A stretch of 64,000 nucleotides of DNA, taken from NCBI GenBank assembly GCA_907163375.1, contig CAJQUW010007852.1:1-64000 (forward strand), in the 5' to 3' direction. Position 1 is the first letter of the stretch. Each line of letters starts with the position of its first letter. The stretch comes from Prostheceraeus crozeri (taxonomy: Eukaryota; Platyhelminthes; Polycladida; Euryleptidae). The translations under genes were made by a program, and so were the position numbers. The notes under the pieces were generated by a model. That model did no database searches. It was not told the DNA's origin and worked only from the letters and a program-made list of their open reading frames with translations. This document shows positions 1-7,119 of this stretch, piece after piece.

Positions 1-259
1 ATACATTCTCTGATAGCATTATCATGGCGCGATTAGTTGCGAAAATTAAGTTTAGTCATTTTGGAAAGGAAGAGGTGGAAAGTCGATCTTTCCATTTTGC
101 TTCTTATTCAATGGAAGTGGTAGATCACCCCAAGAATTTTTTAAAAGACATATGATAAAAATTGCCGAACGTCTTAACGCATTTAACCATCATGGTAGCA
201 GTCTAGTGATTGAAGCGATTTCAGATATTCACATTCAACTTTCCATAAAGAAAAATTGA
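1..259 (+). pseudogene. Clipped, broken copy of the free-standing PolB-N-like gene
   Basis: This is the 3' part of the gene seen whole at 26196-26606 in element B, entered partway through because the window begins here. The copy looks broken. It ends at the stop codon that overlaps the following RING-like gene, the same tight spacing as in B. Function is unknown; see the entry at 26196 for the likely relation to the N-terminal region of Polinton polymerases. Confidence 0.7.
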
Positions 260-261
260 AA

Positions 262-586
262 ATGCAGTGGTACTTGATTGTGGCACAACTGGTTTTCGAG
301 CTATGTCTGCTCACTCTCGAAGTATATTCCTTCTGTACATGCGTCTATTATTTAGAAAAGGCTAGCAAATTCATATCTTCAAAAAGACTTGCTATAGACA
401 TCAGTAACGGTGAAAACTATGTGTTGCGATGTATGTAAGCGAAAGGATGGAAATGAAAAGCGCATCTTCAAGAGATGTAAGCATGCTTTTTGTCAACGCT
501 GTTTCATACGTAATTGCATTCAACTTTGCCAATGTAACCACTGTGACATTGCTCATTTCGAGTGTCACTTATGTCGCAATAGTTAG
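262..586 (+). pseudogene. Membrane RING-like protein gene, broken copy
   Basis: Homologous to the open gene at 26609-26932 in element B, which encodes a hydrophobic N-terminal segment followed by a Cys/His cluster with RING spacing. The A copy no longer reads through and is a fossil. It sits between the PolB-N-like gene and the pX-like gene, as in B, so gene order is conserved although this copy has decayed. Confidence 0.7.
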
Positions 587-637
587 TACCTATGCAAATG
601 TGGTAAAGATAGGTTTTAGCAAAGACTAACACGGAAA

Positions 638-988
638 ATGGCGAAACGTAAAAGTCAAAAGTCTTCAAAGTTTTCTTCAGCCATTCAAGCTCTCCGACGA
701 ATGAAAGCAAATCAGCGATACAATGCTATACGACATGCTAACGATGAATTCATTTGTGAAATTATTTCTCATGTGAGGAAGTTGAGGACGAAGAAATTAG
801 CGCCAAAACAACGAAAGTTACTTAAGCGATATGCTACGAAATTGCGTTTCATCTCCAATCCTAAAGTCGCCCTTCAAAGAAAGAGGAAAACTCTAACACA
901 AAAGGGCGGTTTCCTTTCAGCAATACTTCCAATGATAGCTCCTGCCGTGGGCAACCTATTGGGAAATATCTTTGGCTCTAAGCGTTAA
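638..988 (+). CDS. pX-like basic minor virion protein
   Basis: Predicted 116 aa. The N-terminal 90 residues are strongly basic (repeated Lys/Arg, helical) and the C-terminus carries a KGGF turn followed by a hydrophobic Gly/Ala/Pro/Leu-rich segment (residues ~89-112). This basic-then-hydrophobic layout with a KGGF-type junction recurs in Polinton and adintovirus proteins compared with adenovirus pX. A core or membrane-active virion role is inferred from that resemblance and from its place just before the packaging ATPase, not shown. The copy at 26984-27334 differs at only a few residues. The ATG at 638 is the first in frame. Confidence 0.65.
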   Translation: MAKRKSQKSSKFSSAIQALRRMKANQRYNAIRHANDEFICEIISHVRKLRTKKLAPKQRKLLKRYATKLRFISNPKVALQRKRKTLTQKGGFLSAILPMIAPAVGNLLGNIFGSKR

Positions 989-1019
989 TTATGCAAATGT
1001 TGAGTCTGAAAGTAATAAA

Positions 1020-1637
1020 ATGGATTTCAGACTTCAATGTGATAAAGTTCTGACTGTATCAGGTCCATCTCATGCAGGTAAAACTGTTTTCACGCTGAAT
1101 TTATTGGATAAAAGAAGGGAGTTGTTTAAGGAACCTATCAATCGAGTGATTTGGTGTTATGGTATTTATCAACCGTCGCTGTTTCAGGAATTGCAAAGTC
1201 GCAACTTTATTCGACATGATGGAATTATTCCAGTGGATAAACTTCAGTCTAATGATGTTGTTGTATTGGATGATTTATTAAAAGAAAGTAAGAATTCAAA
1301 AGATGTTACAGATATGTTCACTCGCGCAGCACACCATAAAAGGTGTTTTATCATCTGTATTACACAAAATTTGTTTCCTGATGGAAAAGAAGCTCGTACA
1401 CGAAACCTGAATACACACTATTATGCTATTTTCAAGAATCCGCGAGATAAAAGTCAATTTGAAATTTTAGCGCGACAAGTTGCACCCAGAGGATCAAAAG
1501 CCTTAATTGAAATTTTTCAAGCAGCTACTGAAAAACCATACGGTTACTTATTCATTGACTTAACGCAAGAGTGTCCGGAAGAATTTAGATTTCGAAGTGA
1601 TATTTTGAAAACTCCCATGATTATCTACAAACTATGA
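1020..1637 (+). CDS. Genome-packaging ATPase (A32/FtsK-HerA-like)
   Basis: A P-loop NTPase of about 205 aa. The Walker A motif GPSHAGKT lies ~15 residues from the start, and Walker B is VVVLDDL about 50 residues further on, preceded by a conserved Asp/Asn-rich turn. Size and motif spacing fit the Polinton/adintovirus packaging ATPases related to poxvirus A32, which drive genome translocation into capsids. I prefer the ATG at 1020 (MDFRLQ), because the open frame upstream begins only with TTG. The stop overlaps the ATG of the next gene (ATGA at 1634), indicating tight co-organisation. The element B copy (27366-27983) is ~97% identical. C carries an unrelated-looking member of the same superfamily. 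Confidence 0.85.
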   Translation: MDFRLQCDKVLTVSGPSHAGKTVFTLNLLDKRRELFKEPINRVIWCYGIYQPSLFQELQSRNFIRHDGIIPVDKLQSNDVVVLDDLLKESKNSKDVTDMFTRAAHHKRCFIICITQNLFPDGKEARTRNLNTHYYAIFKNPRDKSQFEILARQVAPRGSKALIEIFQAATEKPYGYLFIDLTQECPEEFRFRSDILKTPMIIYKL

Positions 1638-2326
1638 GTTCTTATTCTCGAATGATTGTTATTCCTCAGGATGAATATGTACAATTGACTGCCATGCAGC
1701 AAGTAAAGCAACCTCTTGCAAATCAAATGTATAGGAAAGAAATAGATTATCAGCAAAATGTTCACATCAAAGATCCACATCGTGCTGTATCATTACAATC
1801 GGAAACTGTTGAGCAATTGAAACACTTGAAGAATAAGATGCGTGACTCTGTATCGACTGCTACACCTTTAGCATCTCGCGCACATGCCATATCTCTTTTC
1901 AATAGTATTGAGCCCCATCTCAATGTAAATGATAGAGGAGAAATCATTACAGATGAAAATAAAGTGATTGATGCTTCACGTTATGAAGACTTGATTCAGT
2001 ATGCGACACGTAGAAAGCGCCGTCAGGGCTATGTTCCACCTGGTTGGTCATACTTTCTTAAACTATTGAAAAAGCATAATGTACCAAAATTTGCTTTAAA
2101 TAATGAGACATTGAAAGAACTTGATTCAACAGTGGCTACTACTCCAATGCCTCAGACGATGAAAATGCCAACAAATTGGTTTAAGACGTCACCTGCTACA
2201 TCCCCTCCCACACTCACTAAGCAAACAAGAGGAAGAACTCGACGTAGATCTACGCCACCACTAAAACTGGTAAAAGGAAAACGTAAAACAGCTCCTCCTA
2301 GGAAATACATGTTCTCAGACTATTAA
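1634..2326 (+). CDS. Conserved Polinton protein downstream of ATPase
   Basis: Predicted 230 aa, no recognised catalytic motif. Residues ~115-150 hold a conserved-looking block (SRYEDLIQYATRRKRR then a Pro/Gly/Trp turn). The C-terminal third is rich in Thr, Pro, Lys and Arg and looks disordered and nucleic-acid-binding. Proteins of this kind commonly follow the ATPase in Polintons, and a similar arrangement is seen in element C (46608-47435, with a comparable LIKYKAML block). A virion or packaging-accessory role is a guess from position. The start codon overlaps the ATPase stop. B has a near-identical copy. Confidence 0.6.
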   Translation: MSSYSRMIVIPQDEYVQLTAMQQVKQPLANQMYRKEIDYQQNVHIKDPHRAVSLQSETVEQLKHLKNKMRDSVSTATPLASRAHAISLFNSIEPHLNVNDRGEIITDENKVIDASRYEDLIQYATRRKRRQGYVPPGWSYFLKLLKKHNVPKFALNNETLKELDSTVATTPMPQTMKMPTNWFKTSPATSPPTLTKQTRGRTRRRSTPPLKLVKGKRKTAPPRKYMFSDY

Positions 2327-2327
2327 T

Positions 2328-2543
2328 ATGAAGCAGATGTGTTGCTTGCCATGTAATGAGCCGCCAGAGGTGAATGTCGTTGTCACTTGCACTTGCTGCG
2401 CCAGCTCTCATAATGAAACCCCTAAGCAATGTGAACACGATCGCAAAACCGCTAAAGCTAAATGCTGCAGTTGTTGTAAATGTAGAAAGGCAAGAAAACA
2501 AAAAGATGAGAAGGAGGAAAAAGAGTCAGCCGTCATCGACTGA
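2328..2543 (+). CDS. Small Cys-rich ORF overlapping the integrase start
   Basis: 71 aa with about 14 cysteines in CC and CxC pairs (CCLPC, CTCC, CCSCCKC) and a basic/acidic tail. It starts 2 bp after the preceding stop and overlaps the first ~170 bases of the integrase ORF in another frame. The same ORF is open in element B (28674-28889). The Cys pairing suggests a small metal-binding protein, but because A and B are almost identical its survival is weak evidence for coding. It may instead be an accidental reading of the integrase leader. Confidence 0.4.
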   Translation: MKQMCCLPCNEPPEVNVVVTCTCCASSHNETPKQCEHDRKTAKAKCCSCCKCRKARKQKDEKEEKESAVID

Positions 2544-3594
2544 ACGTTTGAAGTCAATCTATTATGATGTAAAACATCCGGCAGGATTTGCATCTATCAA
2601 GAAATTATCAAAAGCGAGTGGTCTTCCACAATCACAAGTGAAACGATGGTTAAAGGGTCAGGCTACCTATACACTCCACAAACAAGCGAAAAAGAAGTAC
2701 CGTACCCGCCATTATATTGTTCATGACATTGATGAACAGTGGCAAGCAGATTTGTGTGATGTTGCCTCCATTTCAAAACATAACTCGGGCAATAATTTTA
2801 TTTTAACCGTCATTGATATTTTCTCGCGTTATGCGTGGGCTCAACCTTTAAAAACTAAAGAAGGGAAAGGAGTAGCAAAAGCATTCCAAACAATTTTTCG
2901 AGAAGGTCGCATTCCAAAAAGAATTCAGAGTGATCAAGGAAAAGAGTTTGAAAATCAGCATGTGACAAGATTATTTGAGAGCCATGACATTGAGTTGTTT
3001 AGTGTAAAGAGCGCTTATAAAGCTGCACTCGTTGAACGTTTTAATCGCACATTAAAAAATCGCTTGTGGCGACATTTTACTGCCAACTTGACACAAAATT
3101 GGACAAAGGTTCTACAAGATACACTCCATGCCTACAATCACTCTATCCATCGTTCTATTGGACTCAGACCAGTAGATGTAAATGCTGACAATGTAGATAA
3201 AGTGCGCGAATCATTCCAACGTAAACGCACTCATGTGAAAAGTGATGTGAAAATTGGCGATAAAGTTCGTATCTCAAAAGTGAAAAGTGTTTTTGCTAAA
3301 GGGTACCTCCCGAATTGGACAGAGGAGGTATTTACAGTATCAAGGATTAATCAAAAAGACTCTCCCACCACCTACAAGTTGAAAGATTACGATAATGAAG
3401 AAATTGAGGGTAGCTTTTACCGCGATGAGATTGAGGTAGTCACTGAAAGTGAAACATATTTGGTAGAGAAAATCATTCGATGTAAAAAACGACAAGGTGA
3501 AGAATGGTGTCTTGTTAAATGGACTGGTTATCCTTCAAGTATGAACTCTTGGATGCGTCGTGCCGACATCTTTCATCTAAGTGATCGACAGTGA
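2374..3594 (+). CDS. int: Retroviral-type integrase with chromodomain
   Basis: An rve-superfamily integrase of up to 406 aa that would insert the element into host DNA. A basic N-terminus is followed by an HTH-like stretch (residues ~74-95). The catalytic core has D126 (QADL), D187 (SDQGKEF) and E221 (ALVERFNRTLK), i.e. a D,D-33-E set. An SH3-like segment comes next, then a C-terminal chromodomain (~354-400, YLVEKIIRCKK ... WCLVKWTGYP), as in many Polinton integrases and chromoviral integrases. The chromodomain probably targets chromatin. The first ATG is at 2374, but a start near residue 45 (MRRRKK) is possible because the upstream part overlaps the Cys-rich ORF. The B copy is broken. Confidence 0.9.
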   Translation: MSLSLALAAPALIMKPLSNVNTIAKPLKLNAAVVVNVERQENKKMRRRKKSQPSSTERLKSIYYDVKHPAGFASIKKLSKASGLPQSQVKRWLKGQATYTLHKQAKKKYRTRHYIVHDIDEQWQADLCDVASISKHNSGNNFILTVIDIFSRYAWAQPLKTKEGKGVAKAFQTIFREGRIPKRIQSDQGKEFENQHVTRLFESHDIELFSVKSAYKAALVERFNRTLKNRLWRHFTANLTQNWTKVLQDTLHAYNHSIHRSIGLRPVDVNADNVDKVRESFQRKRTHVKSDVKIGDKVRISKVKSVFAKGYLPNWTEEVFTVSRINQKDSPTTYKLKDYDNEEIEGSFYRDEIEVVTESETYLVEKIIRCKKRQGEEWCLVKWTGYPSSMNSWMRRADIFHLSDRQ

Positions 3595-3635
3595 TTCATG
3601 CAAAGTTGTAACTAACAATGTTTAGGGTTTGAGCT

Positions 3636-4091
3636 ATGAATCCAACTGCCTCATTTTATTCACGACCCTCCTATGTAAGTGGCGGAGGACAAATTTACAT
3701 CGGCGCTCGCCGCCAACGTGGAGGTAGCATACTTGGTGCACTGAAATCTGTTGTAGCACCTCTCATATCCAATGTCGGTAGATCTTTAAAACGAAATGTT
3801 TTAAGTAATGCCGTTGGCTTTGCTGGTGATGTTGCTAGTGATCTTTCCAGAGGTAGAAGTTTTAAGAGCAGTTTGTTGAATCGTGGGAAGGAACGCGGTT
3901 TAAAAACATTGAAGCAGACCATTGCTGGTGTTACTCAAGGAAAGAAATCACCTAAACGAATGAAAAAAGGAAGGAGGAAACATCGCGGAGCTGGTAAGGT
4001 GCGATCTTCAGTCAAAAGGCATTCACGCAAACGTCGCAGAGGCTCTAATCATTCATCAGGCGCTAAACGACGACGCTGCTATAACTTCTAA
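3636..4091 (+). CDS. Basic minor virion protein (penton/pVI-pVII type position)
   Basis: 151 aa. A Gly-rich N-terminus (SGGGQIYIGARRQRGG) is followed by a moderately hydrophobic helical region, a GRSFKSSLLNRG block, and a C-terminal tail made mostly of Lys, Arg, His and Ser. Proteins with this Gly-rich/QRGG start and basic tail sit directly before the capsid gene in many Polintons and are treated as minor capsid or core proteins. Only 2 bp separate it from the capsid start. DNA condensation by the tail is inferred. The copy at 29980-30435 differs at a handful of residues. Confidence 0.65.
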   Translation: MNPTASFYSRPSYVSGGGQIYIGARRQRGGSILGALKSVVAPLISNVGRSLKRNVLSNAVGFAGDVASDLSRGRSFKSSLLNRGKERGLKTLKQTIAGVTQGKKSPKRMKKGRRKHRGAGKVRSSVKRHSRKRRRGSNHSSGAKRRRCYNF

Positions 4092-4093
4092 TC

Positions 4094-5371
4094 ATGGAGT
4101 GTAAAACTTCCGGTTTTTGTTTGTTCGATCAACAAGCCATACAGACAGATATTCTTAGTTCAAGTATTGTAGATTATCATCCTCGAACAGCTGAGAATGC
4201 TGGCCCCATTGAATTTGTTATTCCTGGTGGTAGTGATGACTACATAGATTTGAGTTATGCGATGCTTGATTTGAGGTTTAGAATTCAGCAAGCAGATGGA
4301 ACTGCTATTGACGATGCACATAAAGTTGGACTGAACAATTTACCATTGACTGCATTACTTCGTGATGTTTCTCTAACGATTGGAGAGCAGCAGGTGGAAG
4401 GTGGTCAAAGCGATTATCCCTATAAATCATATTTCAATCATGTATCACAGTTTCATCCAGCAGCACAAAAAAGTCATATGGAAGCCATGGGATGGTACAG
4501 AGATGAAGCAGGAAAATTTGATGTTGAAACAAACAGTGGCTTTGTAAAGCGATCTGCTATGATTAAAGATAGTAGAGTATGTCAGCTATATGGTCCGCTG
4601 AATTTAGACTTCTTTAGACAGTCAAAGTTTTTACTGTGTAATACCAGCATGCGACTCAAGCTGACATTGAATAAGCCTGAATTTGCGCTGAATGCATTTG
4701 CTAAAGTTGAAAATTTTAGAATTCATGTGGAAGATATTGCACTTTACATTCGTCGAGTAGTACCGAATCCAAGTGTCATTAGAGGGCATGCTGAAGGTCT
4801 TAACCGCCAAAATGCCATTTACCCCGTTCAGCATACAAAGCTTCTCACCTTTACAATTCCGAAAGATCAAAAGAGTTTCATGAAAGATGGTCTCTTTCCA
4901 TCGGAAACACCGAAGCTCCTCATGGTGGCAATGGTTGAAAATGATGCATTTAATGGTAATATAAAGAAGAATCCTTTCAATTTTAAACACAATCAGTTAA
5001 GTGAAATTGCTTTACGTGTAAATGGTGTGAGTCATCCTGGTCCACCCTACAAACCAGATTTTGCTTCGGATCAATTTATGCGCAGTTATGTTGATTTTAT
5101 GGATGTCTTTGGCTTTTACAATACGGATGACACCAACGGACTGACTATGAAAGAGTTTAAGAGTGGATATACTATTTATGCATTTGATTTGACTGCTGAC
5201 AGCGATATTAGTGCACCCTATCGTCAAGCGAACGTGCCTCATAATATTCGTTTGGATTTGACGTTCAAAAGAACACTAGCTGAGACGATCAATGTATTAA
5301 TTTATGCAGTCTTCGATTCAAATATTGAAATTACAAAGTATCGTGACGTGATTCTTCAGTATAATCGTTAA
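4094..5371 (+). CDS. Major capsid protein, double jelly-roll (F54H12.2-like)
   Basis: 425 aa, whole in this copy. The N-terminal region matches what I know of the invertebrate F54H12.2-like family: a Gly-Pro-Ile-Glu-Phe strand, DDYIDLSYAMLDLRFRI, then LRDVSLTIGEQQVEGG and DYPYKSYFNH, with further beta-rich blocks to the C-terminus. This family is assigned to the double-jelly-roll capsid proteins of Polinton-type elements, which would form the icosahedral shell. The stop codon overlaps the ATG of the protease. The D copy (62774-64000) is nearly identical; the B copy is cut by element C. Confidence 0.85.
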   Translation: MECKTSGFCLFDQQAIQTDILSSSIVDYHPRTAENAGPIEFVIPGGSDDYIDLSYAMLDLRFRIQQADGTAIDDAHKVGLNNLPLTALLRDVSLTIGEQQVEGGQSDYPYKSYFNHVSQFHPAAQKSHMEAMGWYRDEAGKFDVETNSGFVKRSAMIKDSRVCQLYGPLNLDFFRQSKFLLCNTSMRLKLTLNKPEFALNAFAKVENFRIHVEDIALYIRRVVPNPSVIRGHAEGLNRQNAIYPVQHTKLLTFTIPKDQKSFMKDGLFPSETPKLLMVAMVENDAFNGNIKKNPFNFKHNQLSEIALRVNGVSHPGPPYKPDFASDQFMRSYVDFMDVFGFYNTDDTNGLTMKEFKSGYTIYAFDLTADSDISAPYRQANVPHNIRLDLTFKRTLAETINVLIYAVFDSNIEITKYRDVILQYNR

Positions 5372-5832
5372 TGAGTTGGTTGACTGCTGACGATATTAAG
5401 ACTAAAGTGCAGCGTAATGCAGACGAAGCGACGTTGAAAGCTTTCGATAATGTCTATTCACTCGATACCTTACCACCTGCAGTAAATCACTATCCCATCT
5501 TTATTGTGCTAAACACTCATTCTCAGAATTTAGGCGGTGAGCATTGGAAAGCGATCTTTATTGGAGAAGACCGACGTGGTGAACTATTTGACTCTCTTGC
5601 TCAACCTCCAAATATACCAACACAGCAGTGGTTGAGAAAACATACGCGTCAATATCAGCGAAATGAACGCATACTACAACATCCACTTTCATCAACGTGT
5701 GGTGCTTTTGTACTGTACTTCATCTTAAGACGTTTACATGTATCTCGATTTGCATCTGTTATTCAAAACTTTTCATGTAATCCATCCTCTAATGAAAAAA
5801 TGATTTGTAAGTTTTTTCATGATTTGAAATAA
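5371..5832 (+). CDS. Adenain-like cysteine protease
   Basis: 153 aa. The catalytic triad of the adenovirus maturation protease fold is visible: His in GEHWKAIF (~58), Asp in GELFDSLA (~74) and Cys in SSTCGAFVLYF (~113), with spacing usual for the C5/C48 superfamily. It would cleave virion precursor proteins during maturation. The ATG overlaps the capsid stop, so capsid and protease form one cluster. The gene converges with the TBP-like gene on the other strand, 26 bp away. An equivalent gene in element C is a fossil (32719-33183). Confidence 0.85.
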   Translation: MSWLTADDIKTKVQRNADEATLKAFDNVYSLDTLPPAVNHYPIFIVLNTHSQNLGGEHWKAIFIGEDRRGELFDSLAQPPNIPTQQWLRKHTRQYQRNERILQHPLSSTCGAFVLYFILRRLHVSRFASVIQNFSCNPSSNEKMICKFFHDLK

Positions 5833-5873
5833 AAACATCATGTTGGAAAAATTGTTTTTTATTTTACAATCCG
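5824..5873. terminator. Back-to-back polyadenylation signals
   Basis: AATAAA-type signals on both strands share the ~26-bp gap between the convergent protease and TBP-like genes: TGAAATAAAAAC on the + strand, and on the - strand AAAATAAAA just after the TBP-like stop. The same arrangement is seen at 62280-62315 in element D. It shows compact convergent transcription units and eukaryotic 3' end formation. Confidence 0.6.
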
Positions 5874-6404
5874 CTGGGTACGTACATACTCGATGAGATA
5901 GTCTAGGATCACATTTGCTTGTACATGAGATTTTAGTCCAGTAATGATCACTTTACTATTATGAAAGATTGCCACATGCACAGGTAACCAACAACTAATG
6001 AGAGCTGCAGGAAAAAGTTCGGGTTCATAACACAAACTGTAACTGCTGGTACGAATCTTCAAAAATGATAGACTGTCACTCAATTGAGTTGAGATCACCA
6101 TATTGTCCACAGTCAGATTCGACATCACACACCTCTCCCTCTTCCATATCCGACGTAGTAGTCTTTGTAGCTCTAAGCGCATTGACTGCGCCGATGAATG
6201 AGAAAGGGCGCCGAGAATCTGTACAGTCCCATTTGGGAAGAGTTGAAGATTCCGTGAATTGTTCATCTTCACCACTAACATTTGAGGACGGCCCGGGTAA
6301 TACTTGCTGTTTGGAAGCTGTTGGTGTAATGTTGTGAGATCGATTTTGGTGTAGAGTCTGAAGCGACGGAGAATGTTGACGATGGTGTAGCGATGGCGCT
6401 TCAT
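5859..6404 (-). CDS. TATA-box-binding-protein-like factor
   Basis: 181 aa with the two-repeat TBP layout. Repeat 1 reads YTIVNILRRFRLYTKIDL ... NLQLFPNGTVQILGA, aligning by eye with TBP's NIV..V.L.C.LDL ... IFSSGKMVCTGA. Repeat 2 has NMVIS, then YEPELFPAALI and VAIFHNSKVIITGLKSHVQA, matching TBP's NMVGSCDV, YEPELFPGLIY and IFVSGKVVLTGAK. YEPELFP is nearly diagnostic. A role in recruiting transcription machinery to element promoters is inferred. Its start lies inside the preceding PC4-like ORF in a different frame. The D copy (61741-62286) differs at very few residues. I prefer the ATG at 6404, where TBP similarity begins. Confidence 0.8.
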   Translation of the reverse strand: MKRHRYTIVNILRRFRLYTKIDLTTLHQQLPNSKYYPGRPQMLVVKMNNSRNLQLFPNGTVQILGALSHSSAQSMRLELQRLLRRIWKRERCVMSNLTVDNMVISTQLSDSLSFLKIRTSSYSLCYEPELFPAALISCWLPVHVAIFHNSKVIITGLKSHVQANVILDYLIEYVRTQRIVK

Positions 6405-6726
6405 GATGAAAGAATGAGTAAATTGAGCGATGTACCTTCCTTTTATACTTTTCCCAACTACCTTGATGAAATGTGAAGTTAGTATGAAGTTGGGAATGAT
6501 AGAGTTGAATTCGCCGATTGTTGACGCGCAACCAGATGCGATTTCTTATACGTGAATATCTTTTCATATAGAAGTATTTCAAGTCCTTCATGATATGATG
6601 TAGAGATTGAAAATGACGATAAGATAAAGCAAACTCTCTTCTCACATTTCCAGTTGAATCTTTGAAATAGACGTTTCGATCATGATCCGTTTCAATACGT
6701 TGTAGGGAATCTAATTTCCAACTCAT
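6076..6726 (-). CDS. PC4-like protein with long C-terminal extension
   Basis: 216 aa. Residues 1-105 parallel the neighbouring 122-aa protein (LDSLQRIETDHDRNVYFKD, later RIWLRVNNRRIQLYHS and WEKYKRKVHRSI), so the two are paralogues. The pattern of a short strand set (G..VW......IQIYH), a beta turn and WEKYRR..HRSI resembles the PC4/p15 single-stranded-DNA-binding coactivator domain; this is a by-eye match. Residues ~110-216 are Ser/Thr-rich and then acidic (EEGEVCDVESDC), like an activation tail, and are read over the TBP-like gene in another frame. Whether the tail is translated as such or removed by splicing is unknown. Confidence 0.5.
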   Translation of the reverse strand: MSWKLDSLQRIETDHDRNVYFKDSTGNVRREFALSYRHFQSLHHIMKDLKYFYMKRYSRIRNRIWLRVNNRRIQLYHSQLHTNFTFHQGSWEKYKRKVHRSIYSFFHHEAPSLHHRQHSPSLQTLHQNRSHNITPTASKQQVLPGPSSNVSGEDEQFTESSTLPKWDCTDSRRPFSFIGAVNALRATKTTTSDMEEGEVCDVESDCGQYGDLNSIE

Positions 6727-6748
6727 GATGTGTAGTAGTCATGCCTGA

Positions 6749-7105
6749 TTAAGATTTGCATAGTAGGGCGATGAACTCACGACGAATAAATGTCATGATG
6801 GAGCGATGTATATACCTTCTATACTTCTCCCAATTGTATTTGCGAAATGAGAAACAGTTTGCGGAATGAGAATGGTAGATTTGAATTTCATTTCTGTAAT
6901 GTTGAAGCCAAACTTGATCACCCAAGGAGATGAATCTTAATGTTTCAAAATATTCCAAATCCCTCATGATATCATTGAGGTTGACAAATTGTCGCCATGT
7001 TAATGTAATTCCTCTTGATGTATGACCATGAGAATTTTTGAAATGTACGTTTCCATCACGATCAACTCTGATATATTGTAGAGAGTCCAAAATCCTAGTC
7101 TTCAT
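6749..7105 (-). CDS. PC4-like small protein
   Basis: About 118 aa from the ATG at 7105 (the frame is open slightly further up but only with TTG). It is the short paralogue of the 216-aa protein next to it: GNVHFKN, GITLTWRQFVNLNDIMRDLE, then LGDQVWLQHYRNEIQIYH and WEKYRRYIHRSI. It reads like a PC4-type fold, with a GI-L-(x)-W helix start preceded by beta strands. With the TBP-like gene it suggests a three-gene transcription module. It is divergent from the gene at 7120, with a TATA-like ATATAAAA in the ~30-bp gap. Confidence 0.5.
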   Translation of the reverse strand: MKTRILDSLQYIRVDRDGNVHFKNSHGHTSRGITLTWRQFVNLNDIMRDLEYFETLRFISLGDQVWLQHYRNEIQIYHSHSANCFSFRKYNWEKYRRYIHRSIMTFIRREFIALLCKS

Positions 7106-7119
7106 GATGTTATGCAAAG

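Noticed and set aside
2374-3594. Integrase considered as evidence of an LTR retrotransposon or retrovirus.
   Set aside because: No reverse transcriptase, gag or LTRs; the gene is embedded in a Polinton gene set.
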